64,000 bases of DNA from M3007 sp046329435 (GTDB lineage Bacteria; Bacteroidota; Bacteroidia; Chitinophagales; Saprospiraceae): assembly GCA_046329435.1 (NCBI GenBank), contig JAXLUR010000005.1, positions 248,001-312,000 of the forward strand, read 5' to 3'. Below the pieces are notes generated by a model. It was given only the letters and a program-made list of their open reading frames with translations, did no database searches and was not told the DNA's origin. Shown piece by piece: positions 1 to 9,791 of the stretch; the stretch's first letter is position 1; each line of letters begins with the position of its first letter. Position numbers and translations under genes: made by a program.

Positions 1-201
1 CCAGCCCGAGGCAGGAAAGCTGGTTTTCCCTTTGTTCGTCAGGGTAAATGCCGACAGGGTGTTGTCGCCCCCCTGATACCTGTTGCCGACGAGTTGCCAC
101 CTGACCGCGAGGTTTTTTTCATCAAAACCGGCCGGCCGGCGGGCATCGGTCAGGAGCAGCAGGGCGGCGCCCAACAGCAGGAATTTGAGTAAAAATTTCA
201 T
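1..201 (-). CDS. Beta-N-acetylhexosaminidase (GH20), N-terminal part, cut by window edge
   Basis: The first 67 codons are present, reading leftward from ATG at 201. A hydrophobic signal peptide (about residues 1-20) is followed by WQLVGNRYQGGDNTLSAFTL and then TNKGK..FPASGW. This pattern is typical of the N-terminal carbohydrate-binding (CHB_HEX) domain of bacterial GH20 hexosaminidases, which remove terminal GlcNAc or GalNAc in the periplasm or at the surface. The catalytic domain lies outside the window. The gene follows susD/susC in the same direction, but a terminator-like hairpin (275-322) lies between, so it may have its own promoter. Family assignment rests only on this short domain. 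Confidence 0.7.
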   Translation of the reverse strand, partial: MKFLLKFLLLGAALLLLTDARRPAGFDEKNLAVRWQLVGNRYQGGDNTLSAFTLTNKGKTSFPASGW

Positions 202-274
202 AAAGGGCAAGTTCAATTCAAATTAATCCATTCATTTTCAGCAATCTACACAAAAACCCCATGCCAGATTTCCA

Positions 275-322
275 AAAAGAGTCGCCCCAAACATCCGGCC
301 CTGGGGCGGCATTGGGGCGACT
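275..322 (-). terminator. Rho-independent terminator after susC-susD
   Basis: Inverted repeat with arms 280-289 and 313-322 (AGTCGCCCCA / TGGGGCGACT), GC-rich loop. On the minus strand it is followed by a T run (complement of 275-279). It lies about 80 bp downstream of the susD stop and before the GH20 gene. Confidence 0.7.
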
Positions 323-400
323 TTTCGGATAGGAGCACAGGATGCACTCCCTTGTAAAAAGAAAGGGAGCAGGGGGCCTTGCGGCCCCCGGGGTCACGGA

Positions 401-1936
401 TTAATAGCCAAAATTCTGGACGAGGTTCGGGTTGGCGTCGATCTCCAGTTGCGGGATCGGCATTACCCAGCGATAGGTAATACAGTTGGTGTAGTCCATC
501 TTCACGGGCGGGCTCACCACACCGCCGGCGCAGGTGTAGGTGTATTCCTCCAGCGCATGCATGACGGTAGTGGCCAGATTGATGCGCACGAGATCGTCCC
601 AGCGTTGGGCTTCGAAAGCCAGTTCGAGACGGCGTTCGTTGAGGATCGTCAAACGCATTTCTTCTTTGGAAAGGGAAGACGACACCGGCGGCAAACCCGC
701 GCGGGTACGCACCAGATTGAGGGCGGCGGCGGCAGAAGCGGCATCGCCCAGTTCATTGTGCGCTTCGGCCTTGAGCAGGATGATGTCGGCAAGGCGAAGC
801 AGGTAGAAATCATCGCCACTGGCCCAGCCGGAGGGGTGTTTTTGCTTGAAATTGAATGGAATGGCCGTATTCGGGTCGGCGCATGGGTTCCAGTTTTCGT
901 CGGCCCAGCTGATCGGATCACCGTTGGCGTCGGTCGTCATGAACGCGATATTGGCGTTTTTCCGCACCACATCGCCCGCGGCATCATAGGCAGCTACGAG
1001 GTCTTTCGACGGGACGCAGTATTTCTGCCAGCCGTCTTCGGGAGCCAGATACAGCTCGACGCCCCAGCAGGAAGCGGCCCAGTTGCCCTCCTGATACGGG
1101 ATTTCGAGGATGGATTCGGCGTTCATGTCGTGGTTGCCATCGAAAAGGTCGGCGTAGTTGGACAGCAGCGAGTAGCCGGCCGGGCTGTTGATGACCTCGT
1201 CGCAGTGGTGCAGCACGTGGTTGTAGTCGCGGTCGGAGCGCTGAGCCCAGGCCTTGGCCAGCATGGCGTTGGCGGCGCCTTTGGTGGCGCGCACTTTGTT
1301 GACGGAGGGGTCGCTGCCGTAGGAATCGGGCAGCTGATTGGCTGCCGTCTCCAGGTCGCTGATGATCTGGGTGTACACGTCGGCTTCGGAAGCCCTGGGT
1401 TTGCGGGTGATTTCCGGGTCGGCCGTATTGGATTCCAGTTCGAGGGGCACGCCGCCGTACATTTTTACCAGCTGGAAATAGTGAAAAGCGCGCAGGAAGC
1501 TGGCTTCGCCGATGATTTGGTTGCGCCGCGCATCCGTCAGATCGGGGTCGGTAATGTCGCCGATTTTAGCCAAAAGAATATTGCAGCGTGCGACACCTCG
1601 GTACAGGGCGCGCCAGTTGGCAAAATTGTGGTCGTTGCTGGGCGGCAGGATAAAGCGGTCGTAGTCGTAGAAAGTCTCTTCGTTGCCGCCGCCGGGATAG
1701 GCATTGTCGGAGCGAACGTCGCTGAGCATGACGTTTTCCCATTGGTAGTAGTCGGAGGCGTAAAAAAGGTTGTAGCAGCCTGCCAGTGCATTCTCCATGT
1801 CGGCAGCAGTTTTGTACGCATTGCCGGTGGTCAGCGAGGTTTTCGGCGTATCGTCGAGGAATTCCGAGCAGCTGTTCAGCATCAGTGCCGCGCCGAAAAG
1901 CAAGGCAGCCGCCGGTAAAAGGATATATTTTTTCAT
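401..1936 (-). CDS. SusD/RagB family outer-membrane lipoprotein
   Basis: This 511-residue surface lipoprotein is the glycan-binding lid of a SusC/SusD uptake complex. The N-terminus has a signal peptide ending in the lipobox LNSC, with Cys near residue 23, then the SEFLDDTPKTSLT stretch typical of mature SusD proteins. TPR-like helical segments such as GEASFLRAFHYFQLVKMYG and the C-terminal NERRLELAFEAQRWDDLVRI are hallmark SusD sequences. It starts 20 bp after the susC stop, so the pair is co-transcribed. The substrate is unknown. The GH20 gene downstream suggests an amino-sugar-containing glycan (inference). Confidence 0.95.
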   Translation of the reverse strand: MKKYILLPAAALLFGAALMLNSCSEFLDDTPKTSLTTGNAYKTAADMENALAGCYNLFYASDYYQWENVMLSDVRSDNAYPGGGNEETFYDYDRFILPPSNDHNFANWRALYRGVARCNILLAKIGDITDPDLTDARRNQIIGEASFLRAFHYFQLVKMYGGVPLELESNTADPEITRKPRASEADVYTQIISDLETAANQLPDSYGSDPSVNKVRATKGAANAMLAKAWAQRSDRDYNHVLHHCDEVINSPAGYSLLSNYADLFDGNHDMNAESILEIPYQEGNWAASCWGVELYLAPEDGWQKYCVPSKDLVAAYDAAGDVVRKNANIAFMTTDANGDPISWADENWNPCADPNTAIPFNFKQKHPSGWASGDDFYLLRLADIILLKAEAHNELGDAASAAAALNLVRTRAGLPPVSSSLSKEEMRLTILNERRLELAFEAQRWDDLVRINLATTVMHALEEYTYTCAGGVVSPPVKMDYTNCITYRWVMPIPQLEIDANPNLVQNFGY

Positions 1937-1956
1937 GTTGAATGTTCAGTTTGACA

Positions 1957-4900
1957 TTAGAAGGTGATGTTCAGGCCGAAAGTAAAATCGCGCGATTGCG
2001 GGTACGTACCGAAATCGACGCCCGGCGCCGTGTTCTGGTTGGTAGCGCCCTGATTAGATGCGCTGAATGCGCTCACTTCGGGGTCGAAACCGCTGTATTT
2101 CGTGAAAGTCAGCAGGTTTTCGGCGGTCACATAGACCATGAAACGGCTGATCTTCATCTTTCCGAGGCTTTCGGTCGGGATGCGGTAGCCCAGCGTCAGG
2201 GCTTTCAGGCGGATGTAGGAGCCATCCTCGACATAGCGGGTCGAAACGGCCGAATTGTCCCAGTTCGACGGCGAAACGCCGGGGATGTCGGTGATGTCGC
2301 CCGGGCGGCGCCAGCGGCGCAACACATCGGCCGACTGGTTCATCGGCAGCACCATCGACTCCGACAGGATGCGGGTGGCATTGAGGATATCGTTGCCCTG
2401 CACGCCCTGGAAGAAGAAATCGAGCGAGAAGTTTTTGTAGGAGATCGAGTTGCCGAACCCGAACACAAATTTCGGGTTGGCGTTGCCGATAATGCCCACG
2501 CTGTCGGCGCCGCCATCGGCAGTTTTCAGGAAGATCATATGGCCAGTGGCCGGATCAACGCCCTGCGAGTATTTACCATAGAAAGAGCCGAGCGGTGAGC
2601 CGGCCTGCACGATGGCCGTATTGAGGCTGGTGCCTGCCGGGTTGACCGTGCCGGTTTGCAGGGTCGTCCCCACGATGTCGAGCACTTTTCCCTTGTTGAA
2701 GGAAATGTTGAAATCAGTGGACCAGATAAAGTTGTCCCGAACGATGTTCTTCGAGCTCAACTGGAACTCGACACCCCGGTTTTCGAGGCTGCCCGCGTTC
2801 TGAAGGGCCGAGGAAAAGCCCGTACTGGTGGGCTGCGTCACTTCCAGCAGGAGGTCTTCGGTCTTTTTGATGTAATAGTCGGCCGTGAGTGTCAGGCGGT
2901 TATCAAAAAAGCCGAGGTCGATACCCACATCGATTTGGGAGGTCTTTTCCCAGCGGAGGTCGGAGTTTTCGAGCGTTGTATTGACGAAGGCGGGGTGTTC
3001 GACGCCGCCGATCAGGTATTTCGAAAGCGTATCGACCAGGCCGTACCAGGCATAGGGGCGGGAGCGGTCGTTGCCCACGAGGCCCCAGCCGGCACGGATT
3101 TTCAACTCGCTGAGGGTGCGGGAGTCTTTGAGAAATTCTTCCCCCGAAATACGCCAGCCTGCCGAGAAAGAGGGGAAATAGCCCCAGCGGTGTTGGGGCG
3201 AGAACTGGCCGGAGCCATCGGCCCTGAAATTGGAGGTCAGGAAATATTTGTCGGCAAAAGCATAATTGACCCGCCCGATAAATGCCACGTGCGACTGCCG
3301 GGCATAATCCGAATACGGATCGGCCTTCACATTGCCCGATTCAACATTGTTGTCGGGGGCATTGGTGAAATCGTGGGAAGATTTGTACAGGTTGTCGTTG
3401 GTCTGGCGAGAAGCGATGAAGCCGCCAAGCAGGTTGATGTTGTGGCGGTCCAGGCTCGTCGTGTAATTGGCCGTGTTTTCCGTGATCCAGTACGTGTAAT
3501 CGTAGGTATTTTCCACCGCGATACCTTTCAACGACTGGCCGTAGCGGGTCTGCACCGAGTCCTGGAAGGAGTTGAAGAGGCCATTCGAACTTTCATAGCC
3601 GAAAAGGCTCTTCAGTTTCAGGCCGGTCAGCACTTCCGATTCTGCGTACACATTGCCGTGAATGCGGCTGTTTTTGAACTTGTGTTCGGGCTGGTACACC
3701 GTCGAAACGGGGTTTTCCAGGTCATTGATAAAGGGGCTGCGGGCGTATTCTTCCGGGTTGTCCGGGTCGCGGATGCCAATATTGGGCATTGCGGTGTACA
3801 AGCGGGCGATAACGCCATTGCGTTGGTTTTCAGGCACATCCACGTCCGTCCACTTGTCGTAAGCCAGCGCCGTGCCCACTTTCAGGTATTTTGAAAACTG
3901 GTGATCGAGGTTCAGTTTGGCGGTTCCGCGGTTGAGGGAGTTGTTGAGGACAATGCCGTTTTGGCCCAGGTACGACCCCGATACGTAGTACGTGGTTTTG
4001 GCCGTGCCGCCCGAAGCCGACAGTTGGTAATTCTGCGTCAGGGCGTTGCGGAAAACCTCGTCCTGCCAGTTGGTATTGGCGTTGTACTTGTCCCAGTCGG
4101 TCGTTTCGCCCATTTCGGTCACGAGTTCGCGGAACTGGTCGGCGTTGAGCACGTCCTGTCTTTTCCAGGCGCTCGACAGGGTGGCGGAAGCGTTCAAATT
4201 CAGTTGCAGCTTTTGGTTTCTGCCCCTTTTGGTGGTGATCAGTACCACACCGTTGGCGCCGCTGCTGCCGAACACGGCTGCCGACGAAGCATCTTTCAAA
4301 ACGCTGATGCTTTCAATGTCTGCCGGGTTGATTTCACTGACATTATAGGTGGGCACCCCGTCAACCACATACAAGGGATCGCTGCCCGACGTGATCGATG
4401 CCGTACCGCGCACGCGCATCGAGAAACCCGATTGCGGCTGGCCCGACGAACGGATGATCTGCACGCCGGCGGCTTTGCCTGTCATGGCGTAGCCGAACTG
4501 GGTGTTGCCCCTGTTTTCGAGGTCTTTGGACGACAAAACCGATACCGATCCCGTCAACTCCTTTTTCTTCTGGGTACCATAGCCTACCACCACCACTTCA
4601 TTGATCTGACTGGCGGCAGGCGTCATCACCACCCGCAGGACGGCCGAGGCGCCCAGAGCGACTTCCTGGGTTTCGTAACCCACGTAGGAAAAAATCAGGG
4701 TTGAGCCCTCGGGAGCATCGAGTGAAAAACTGCCTTTTTCATCGGTAGAAGCGCCAATAGTGGTGCCTTTTACCTTGATACTGACGCCGATAAGCGGCTC
4801 GCCGGCATCCGACACCACGGTGCCCGTAATTTTTCGGTCGGCAGGTTTTTCAAAGGCAATAGCGGAGAAATTTGGCCGGTTAATACCAAAAGTCGCACTC

Positions 4901-5010
4901 GTAACAGCCAGGCATAGCAAAGCCATGACCCAGGCAAGCGGCAGGATACCAACAGGTACACGGCCGCTCTTCGGAAACGTGCGTTTCCGGGAGGGTAGCA
5001 GATGTTTCAT
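1957..5010 (-). CDS. SusC/RagA family TonB-linked outer-membrane transporter
   Basis: A 1017-residue TonB-dependent transporter that imports glycan fragments together with the SusD partner. In order: a basic N-terminus and signal segment (about 1-45); a carboxypeptidase-regulatory-like domain beginning ITGTVVSDAGEPLIGVSIKV (about 60-135); the EVVVVGYGTQKKKELTGSVS segment that marks the SusC class; a plug domain with DPLYVVDGVP and GANGVVLITTKRG; then a long beta-barrel ending FTFGLNITF with the terminal Phe usual for barrel insertion. It is first in the operon with susD and has a candidate promoter at 5118-5148. Confidence 0.96.
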   Translation of the reverse strand: MKHLLPSRKRTFPKSGRVPVGILPLAWVMALLCLAVTSATFGINRPNFSAIAFEKPADRKITGTVVSDAGEPLIGVSIKVKGTTIGASTDEKGSFSLDAPEGSTLIFSYVGYETQEVALGASAVLRVVMTPAASQINEVVVVGYGTQKKKELTGSVSVLSSKDLENRGNTQFGYAMTGKAAGVQIIRSSGQPQSGFSMRVRGTASITSGSDPLYVVDGVPTYNVSEINPADIESISVLKDASSAAVFGSSGANGVVLITTKRGRNQKLQLNLNASATLSSAWKRQDVLNADQFRELVTEMGETTDWDKYNANTNWQDEVFRNALTQNYQLSASGGTAKTTYYVSGSYLGQNGIVLNNSLNRGTAKLNLDHQFSKYLKVGTALAYDKWTDVDVPENQRNGVIARLYTAMPNIGIRDPDNPEEYARSPFINDLENPVSTVYQPEHKFKNSRIHGNVYAESEVLTGLKLKSLFGYESSNGLFNSFQDSVQTRYGQSLKGIAVENTYDYTYWITENTANYTTSLDRHNINLLGGFIASRQTNDNLYKSSHDFTNAPDNNVESGNVKADPYSDYARQSHVAFIGRVNYAFADKYFLTSNFRADGSGQFSPQHRWGYFPSFSAGWRISGEEFLKDSRTLSELKIRAGWGLVGNDRSRPYAWYGLVDTLSKYLIGGVEHPAFVNTTLENSDLRWEKTSQIDVGIDLGFFDNRLTLTADYYIKKTEDLLLEVTQPTSTGFSSALQNAGSLENRGVEFQLSSKNIVRDNFIWSTDFNISFNKGKVLDIVGTTLQTGTVNPAGTSLNTAIVQAGSPLGSFYGKYSQGVDPATGHMIFLKTADGGADSVGIIGNANPKFVFGFGNSISYKNFSLDFFFQGVQGNDILNATRILSESMVLPMNQSADVLRRWRRPGDITDIPGVSPSNWDNSAVSTRYVEDGSYIRLKALTLGYRIPTESLGKMKISRFMVYVTAENLLTFTKYSGFDPEVSAFSASNQGATNQNTAPGVDFGTYPQSRDFTFGLNITF

Positions 5011-5392
5011 GAAAAAATGTTTAAAAAATGAAAAACGGTGTTTGCACCCGGCTGCGGGGTTGGGCGAGACTTTTGGTAAGTGAAAGGTAGAGCGGCACTC
5101 TTGCAGCCCGTCGTGAGCAAACTCACTACCCTACCTGATTTTAATCAACGGCAATATTCCAAAACTTCTGGCGTCGTTTTTCCAAAGTGACCAATCTTTC
5201 TTTCAAAACGGAGGCCCTGCCACTTTCCCTTTTATTTCTTCCCTTATTGCACAGGGCTGTCATTTTTGTCCGCCGCGGCGACAATCCTTCTTTAAATTCG
5301 GGGCGAAATAGCGAATTTTGCGGCAGGGGTTGTTCCCGCCCCCGCAACCGGATTTTTTTTCGTCACAGCCCGCCCGTAGCCAACACCCATCT
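5011..5392. other. Divergent intergenic region between susC and the cysteine desulfurase
   Basis: A 382 bp gap between two genes transcribed away from each other. It holds the candidate susC promoter (5118-5148, minus strand). Toward the right gene, GAATTTTG at 5313-5320 is a one-mismatch -7 element without a clear -33 box. Short frames here lack family features and I do not call them genes. Confidence 0.5.
5118..5148 (-). promoter_or_regulatory. Candidate Bacteroidota-type promoter of susC-susD
   Basis: On the minus strand, TTG (5148-5146) is followed after 20 bp by TGAGTTTG (5125-5118). This is one mismatch from the Bacteroidota -7 consensus TAnnTTTG at the expected spacing. The leader would be about 100 nt. 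Found by eye and not verified. Confidence 0.4.
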
Positions 5393-6559
5393 ATGCAACG
5401 CGTCTATTTTGACAATGCCGCCACAACCCCCATCGCCGAAGAAGTGATCAACGCCATGGTTCCCGTTCTGCGGGGGCAATTCGGCAACCCTTCCAGCATC
5501 CATGCCGAAGGGCGCGCTGTGCGTGCAGCCCTGGAAAATGCCCGAAAAACCGTAGCGCAATGCATCGGCGCCAGCACGGCCGAGATATTTTTTACTTCGG
5601 GCGGCACCGAAAGCAACAACACCGCCATCAAATGTGCCGTGCGCGACCTTGGCGTGCGCCGCATCATCAGCTCCCCTACCGAGCACCATTGCGGCCTGCA
5701 TGCCATCGAGGCCGTCGAACGCGACAGCGGCGTGGAAGTCGTCTGGCTGCCAGTCGATCAACTGGGGCGCGTTGACCTGGATGCGCTGGAAAAAGAACTG
5801 GCCCGCAAACCCGGGGTCCGTACCCTCGTATCACTCATGCACGCCAACAACGAGATCGGCACTATGACCGATATCCGGCAGGTTTCGGCGCTTTGCCGGC
5901 AATACGGCGCGTTGTTGCACACCGATACGGTTCAAACGGTCGGTCACGTGCCCCTCAATGTGCAAGACATCCCGGTCAACTTTCTTTCCGGCGCGGCGCA
6001 CAAGTTCCACGGCCCGAAAGGCGTCGGCTTTTTGTACATCAATGCCGAATCGCCCATCAAGCCCTTCATCGACGGCGGAGCCCAGGAACGCAACATGCGC
6101 GGCGGTACCGAAAACGTGTATGGCATCGTCGGGCTTGCAAAAGCCCTCGAACTGGCCTGTCAGGAAATGCCCGAACGTACGGCCCATATCCTCGACGTAC
6201 GCAATTACCTGAAAGCGCAACTGCTCGACCACTTTGAAGATATCCAGTTCAACGGCGACTACGAAGGCGATTGTCTTTGTACGGTGCTCAATGTGTCGTT
6301 TCCGCCTTCCCCCAAAAACGAATTGCTGTTGCTCCTGCTCGACATCGCAGGCGTCAGCGCCTCCGGCGGCAGTGCCTGTTCGAGCGGTACGGAAAAAGGC
6401 AGCCATGTGTTGAGCGCTATCGGCGCCGATCCCGACCGGAAAAGCGTCCGCTTTTCTTTTTCACACTACAACACACGGGAAGAGGTGGATTTTCTGGTTG
6501 AAAAGCTGCGAACGATCCTGCCCGTACGCAAGGAAGCAGAAGTAGCACAAGGCTCTTAA
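5393..6559 (+). CDS. Cysteine desulfurase, NifS/IscS family
   Basis: A PLP enzyme (388 aa) converting L-cysteine to alanine and an enzyme-bound persulfide used for Fe-S clusters or tRNA thiolation. The ATG at 5393 gives MQRVYFDNAATTP, the usual family N-terminus. A 25-codon upstream extension is open but resembles no family member. Visible motifs are the cofactor lysine in SGAAHKFHGPKGVGF, ATTP and HTDTVQTVGH, and the mobile-loop cysteine in GGSACSSGTEKGSHVL. No iscU or iscA neighbour is present, so it probably acts alone or as a general sulfur donor. The next gene begins 25 bp downstream on the same strand. Confidence 0.93.
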   Translation: MQRVYFDNAATTPIAEEVINAMVPVLRGQFGNPSSIHAEGRAVRAALENARKTVAQCIGASTAEIFFTSGGTESNNTAIKCAVRDLGVRRIISSPTEHHCGLHAIEAVERDSGVEVVWLPVDQLGRVDLDALEKELARKPGVRTLVSLMHANNEIGTMTDIRQVSALCRQYGALLHTDTVQTVGHVPLNVQDIPVNFLSGAAHKFHGPKGVGFLYINAESPIKPFIDGGAQERNMRGGTENVYGIVGLAKALELACQEMPERTAHILDVRNYLKAQLLDHFEDIQFNGDYEGDCLCTVLNVSFPPSPKNELLLLLLDIAGVSASGGSACSSGTEKGSHVLSAIGADPDRKSVRFSFSHYNTREEVDFLVEKLRTILPVRKEAEVAQGS

Positions 6560-6584
6560 AATCAATTTTTTATCAAACATACTT

Positions 6585-7361
6585 ATGAAAAAAATTCTTT
6601 TTACCCTGCTGGCTGTGCTGCTGGTGGGCATGTCTGCGTCGTTGGCGCAATCCGGAAGCCCGGTCAAGGTGAAAACCCAGCGATACAAGTCGGAAAAATG
6701 CGTTCGGAAAAAGAACTGCGTCGAAATGACGCTGGCCTGGCCGGTCTTGTCGGGCGGCAATGCCAAGGCGACAAAAGCCATCAATGATTCGATTCGCGCC
6801 TTCGTTTATCTGGCCGCCGAAGCCGATCCTTCCCTGCCCCTTCCGCGCGCGCTCGATACCGCAATGACCTACTCGCTGGCCATGCTGAAAGACCAGACAG
6901 CCGAAATGGAAGACTCGGAAATGGGCTATTTCTACGAACTGGAAAGCAAGGTGTTGCTCAACAACAAAAAGTACATCTCCCTCTCGATGGGGCAATTTAT
7001 CTACACCGGCGGCGCCCACCCAGGCTCCTACGTCCAGATGAGCACCTACGACCTGCAAACCGGCCGCCGGATTCGCCTCGACGAGATTATTCGCGATACG
7101 ATCGCACTGCGCCCCATGCTGGAAAAAGAATTTCTGGCCGCCAAAACAGAGCCCGGCCAGCCGGCCCCTGTCCTGAGTGAAATCCTTTTTGAAGACTTCA
7201 AAGTGCTCCCCATGCCCGAAAACTATGCCGTCACGGCCAAAGGCGTCGAGTTTTACTACAACCCCTACGAAGTAGCGGCCTATGTTTTTGGCCCGACCAA
7301 TTTCACCCTCAGCTGGGAGGCCCTCGGTAAACTGGCCGACCGGCGCAAATGGGGCTTGTGA
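6585..7361 (+). CDS. Secreted DUF3298/RsiV-like domain protein
   Basis: 258 aa with a clear signal peptide (1-21, ending SLAQ). The C-terminal half has IYTGGAHPGSYVQMSTYDLQ and, near the end, FYYNPYEVAAYVFGP followed by LSWEALGKL. These are the signatures of the DUF3298 domain found in RsiV anti-sigma factors and PdaC-type lysozyme-binding proteins. The N-terminal part fits the companion DUF4163 region. Family members bind lysozyme or other envelope ligands. No cytoplasmic anti-sigma part is present, so it is probably a free periplasmic or surface protein. It lies 25 bp after the cysteine desulfurase. Confidence 0.75.
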   Translation: MKKILFTLLAVLLVGMSASLAQSGSPVKVKTQRYKSEKCVRKKNCVEMTLAWPVLSGGNAKATKAINDSIRAFVYLAAEADPSLPLPRALDTAMTYSLAMLKDQTAEMEDSEMGYFYELESKVLLNNKKYISLSMGQFIYTGGAHPGSYVQMSTYDLQTGRRIRLDEIIRDTIALRPMLEKEFLAAKTEPGQPAPVLSEILFEDFKVLPMPENYAVTAKGVEFYYNPYEVAAYVFGPTNFTLSWEALGKLADRRKWGL

Positions 7362-7420
7362 AGGTGTCAAAGCCGCGAATCGCGGCCTGGTTGCGTTCAG
7401 CTCGTCAAATAAAGACCAAC

Positions 7421-7942
7421 ATGCGTTACATTCTGCTTCTTTGCCTGTTCTTTCTTTCCAGCGCTCCCTACGCGCAGAAAATGCTGCTCATTGAGCGCGC
7501 CAACCGCGCCAAAACCACCAAACTGTTTGTCGGCGACGAACTGCATTTCAGGCTGGCGGGCGAAGAAGACTATTGGTACAAACGCACGATCACCGGCATC
7601 CTGCCGGAATCCAACATGCTCCTGCTCGACAATTTTCCGGTCAAGCTGGACAGCATCGTCGCCATCAAGGTGCACCGCCGGCCAGTCTGGCGCATTTTGG
7701 GCGCAACAGCCATTGCGTTTGGCGCCAGCCTGGCCGTAGCGACCACGGCTGGCGCCATTTATCATGATAAAGACGTGAAATACGGACCTTTGTACGCAAC
7801 TTCCGCCGGTTCGGCAGGCCTCGGTTTTTTTCTGAGTTCCAAACGCAAACTCAAACTCGGTAAAAAACACCGGCTCCGCATCATCGAAATCGATTTCGGG
7901 CCGCCGCTAATTCCGCCGCCGCCGGGCCAAAACCGGCAATAA
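7421..7942 (+). CDS. Exported protein of unknown function
   Basis: A 173-residue protein of no family I recognise. The ATG at 7421 places a signal peptide (about 1-19, ending SAPYAQ) at the N-terminus. The frame is open 24 codons further upstream, but those residues are not signal-like. The mature protein has a short beta-rich region (KLFVGDELHFRLAGEEDYWY), a hydrophobic small-residue stretch (ILGATAIAFGASLAVATTAGA) that could be a membrane segment, and a proline-rich tail. It ends 6 bp from the convergent malic enzyme stop. Confidence 0.6.
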   Translation: MRYILLLCLFFLSSAPYAQKMLLIERANRAKTTKLFVGDELHFRLAGEEDYWYKRTITGILPESNMLLLDNFPVKLDSIVAIKVHRRPVWRILGATAIAFGASLAVATTAGAIYHDKDVKYGPLYATSAGSAGLGFFLSSKRKLKLGKKHRLRIIEIDFGPPLIPPPPGQNRQ

Positions 7943-7948
7943 AGCCGG

Positions 7949-9124
7949 TCAATACCCGCTTTCCTTGGCTGCGTTGTACACCGCGGCTGCCACGCATTCG
8001 GCCACCTGGCGGTCGAGCGAGGCGGGAATGATGAAATCGCGCCGGGGCTGATCGACGCAATTGGCAATGGCCAGCGCGGCAGCGAGTTTCATCGGAGCAT
8101 TGATGCGCGGCGCGCGGGCGTCGAGCGCCCCGCGGAAAACACCGGGAAATCCCAGTACATTATTGACCTGATTGGGCAGATCGCTCCTGCCGGTGCCGAC
8201 GATGGCCGCACCGCCGGCCAGTGCGTCGGCCGGCATGATCTCGGGGATGGGGTTGGCGAGCGCCAGCACGATCGGATCGGGCGCCATGGTGCGGATGTCG
8301 TTGGCTTCCAGCACGTTGGCCGAGCTGACGCCGATAAAGACATCGGCGCCGCGCAAGGCGTCGCGCAGGCTGCCCTTCTGGTTGTCGCGGTTGGTGAATG
8401 CCAGAGCCGCCAGTTTGGAGGCGTTCAGATCGGTGCGCGAGCGGTGCAACACGCCATTGCGGTCGCAGAGGATCACGTCGCTGACGCTGATAGCGGGGTT
8501 TTCCAGGTTGATGCCTTTGAGCAATTTGGCGATGGCCACGCCGGCAGCGCCGGCGCCGTTGATCACGATCCGAAAATCATTGATATCGCGCCCGAGCACC
8601 TTGGCGGCGTTGATCAGGGCAGCCAGCACCACGATCGCCGTGCCATGCTGGTCGTCGTGAAACACGGGAATGCCCAGGTCCTGCAAGCGTTCCTCGATCT
8701 CGAAGCTGCGCGGGGCGGCGATGTCTTCCAGGTTGATGCCGCCGAAAACGGGGGCGATGTGGCGGATGGTGCGGACGATCTCGTCAGCGTCCTGAGTGTT
8801 CAGACAAATCGGGAAAGCGTCGATGCCGGCAAATTTTTTAAACAACATGGCCTTCCCCTCCATCACCGGAATAGCCGCCAGGGCGCCGATATTGCCGAGA
8901 CCCAGCACTGCCGAGCCGTCGCTGACGACAGCCACGGTATTGGCTTTGATGGTGTATTCATAAACGGATTCCGGGTTGGCAGCGATCAGTTCGCAGGGCG
9001 CGGCTACGCCGGGAGAGTAAACAGTGGCCAGGTCATCGGTGGTTTCTACAGGTACTTTGGGGTGGACTTCAATTTTACCTTTGTGTTGCTTGTGCAATTC
9101 AAGCGCGGCTTGGAAATAATCCAT
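7949..9124 (-). CDS. Malic enzyme (oxaloacetate-decarboxylating), short form
   Basis: Converts malate to pyruvate and CO2 with reduction of NAD(P). At 391 aa it is the minimal two-domain form, without the phosphotransacetylase-like tail of MaeB. The N-terminal domain has VYSPGVAAPC and the catalytic-loop stretch IKANTVAVVSDGSAVLGLGN. The divalent metal and substrate motif is GIPVFHDDQHGTAIV. The nucleotide fold is marked by VINGAGAAGVAIAKLL, and ANPIPEIMP lies near the end. Cofactor preference cannot be read from the sequence. It follows msrB on the same strand after about 145 bp. Confidence 0.93.
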   Translation of the reverse strand: MDYFQAALELHKQHKGKIEVHPKVPVETTDDLATVYSPGVAAPCELIAANPESVYEYTIKANTVAVVSDGSAVLGLGNIGALAAIPVMEGKAMLFKKFAGIDAFPICLNTQDADEIVRTIRHIAPVFGGINLEDIAAPRSFEIEERLQDLGIPVFHDDQHGTAIVVLAALINAAKVLGRDINDFRIVINGAGAAGVAIAKLLKGINLENPAISVSDVILCDRNGVLHRSRTDLNASKLAALAFTNRDNQKGSLRDALRGADVFIGVSSANVLEANDIRTMAPDPIVLALANPIPEIMPADALAGGAAIVGTGRSDLPNQVNNVLGFPGVFRGALDARAPRINAPMKLAAALAIANCVDQPRRDFIIPASLDRQVAECVAAAVYNAAKESGY

Positions 9125-9268
9125 ACGATCTGTTTGGTGGGCAGTTTTGAAAAAAGAGCCGCCAAAGTAGAAATTGTTTCAGTGCAGGGGGCAGATTTTC
9201 TGAAGCGGAACGCCGGATGACTGTCGTTACTGGCGTTCTCAAATGGCACAGTGCGGGCGCCTCGCGCA

Positions 9269-9643
9269 TCAGCCTGGCACAAAACGAATCGACAGGGAAT
9301 TGACGCAGTGCCGCACGTTTTTTTCCGTCATGCGTTCGCCTTCGAACACGTGGCCCAAATGGCCGCCGCAGTTGGCGCAGATGATTTCCACGCGGCGCAT
9401 GCCGAAGCTGTTGTCGGGTTTGCGGATCACGGCGCCGGGAATTTCGTCGTCGAACGAGGGCCAGCCGCAGCCCGAATCAAATTTGTCGGAAGAACGGTAA
9501 AGCGGCGCATTACAGCGCCGGCAGATGTAAGACCCTGCCGCTTTGTGGTTCCAGTATTCACCGGTAAATGCACGTTCGGTGCCTTTGTGGGCGATGACCT
9601 GTTCTTCTTCGGGCGTCAGGGGGTTCCAGTCGGGATGTTGCAT
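9269..9643 (-). CDS. msrB: Peptide methionine-R-sulfoxide reductase
   Basis: Repairs methionine-R-sulfoxide in proteins. The 124 aa length is that of a single-domain cytoplasmic MsrB. Two CxxC pairs (CRRC, CANC) bind structural zinc. CGWPSFDDEI is the family substrate-site motif and RHCVNSLS carries the catalytic cysteine near residue 115. There is no signal peptide and no fused MsrA domain. Confidence 0.95.
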   Translation of the reverse strand: MQHPDWNPLTPEEEQVIAHKGTERAFTGEYWNHKAAGSYICRRCNAPLYRSSDKFDSGCGWPSFDDEIPGAVIRKPDNSFGMRRVEIICANCGGHLGHVFEGERMTEKNVRHCVNSLSIRFVPG

Positions 9644-9791
9644 AGCGTACGTTATTTGATCTCAGTGCGTGTTAAACAGCCAATCAGCAGACAGGGTTCA
9701 GTTAATCCACCCTACCTTTTTTGTTCATTTTTTTAAAATATACGGTATTTTTCGGGAAAAATACGGCGCCCGCCGTCCAAATTCCGATCTC

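Noticed and set aside
449..1918. A 489-codon plus-strand frame opposite susD
   Set aside because: Antisense to a SusD with lipobox and family motifs; no features of its own.
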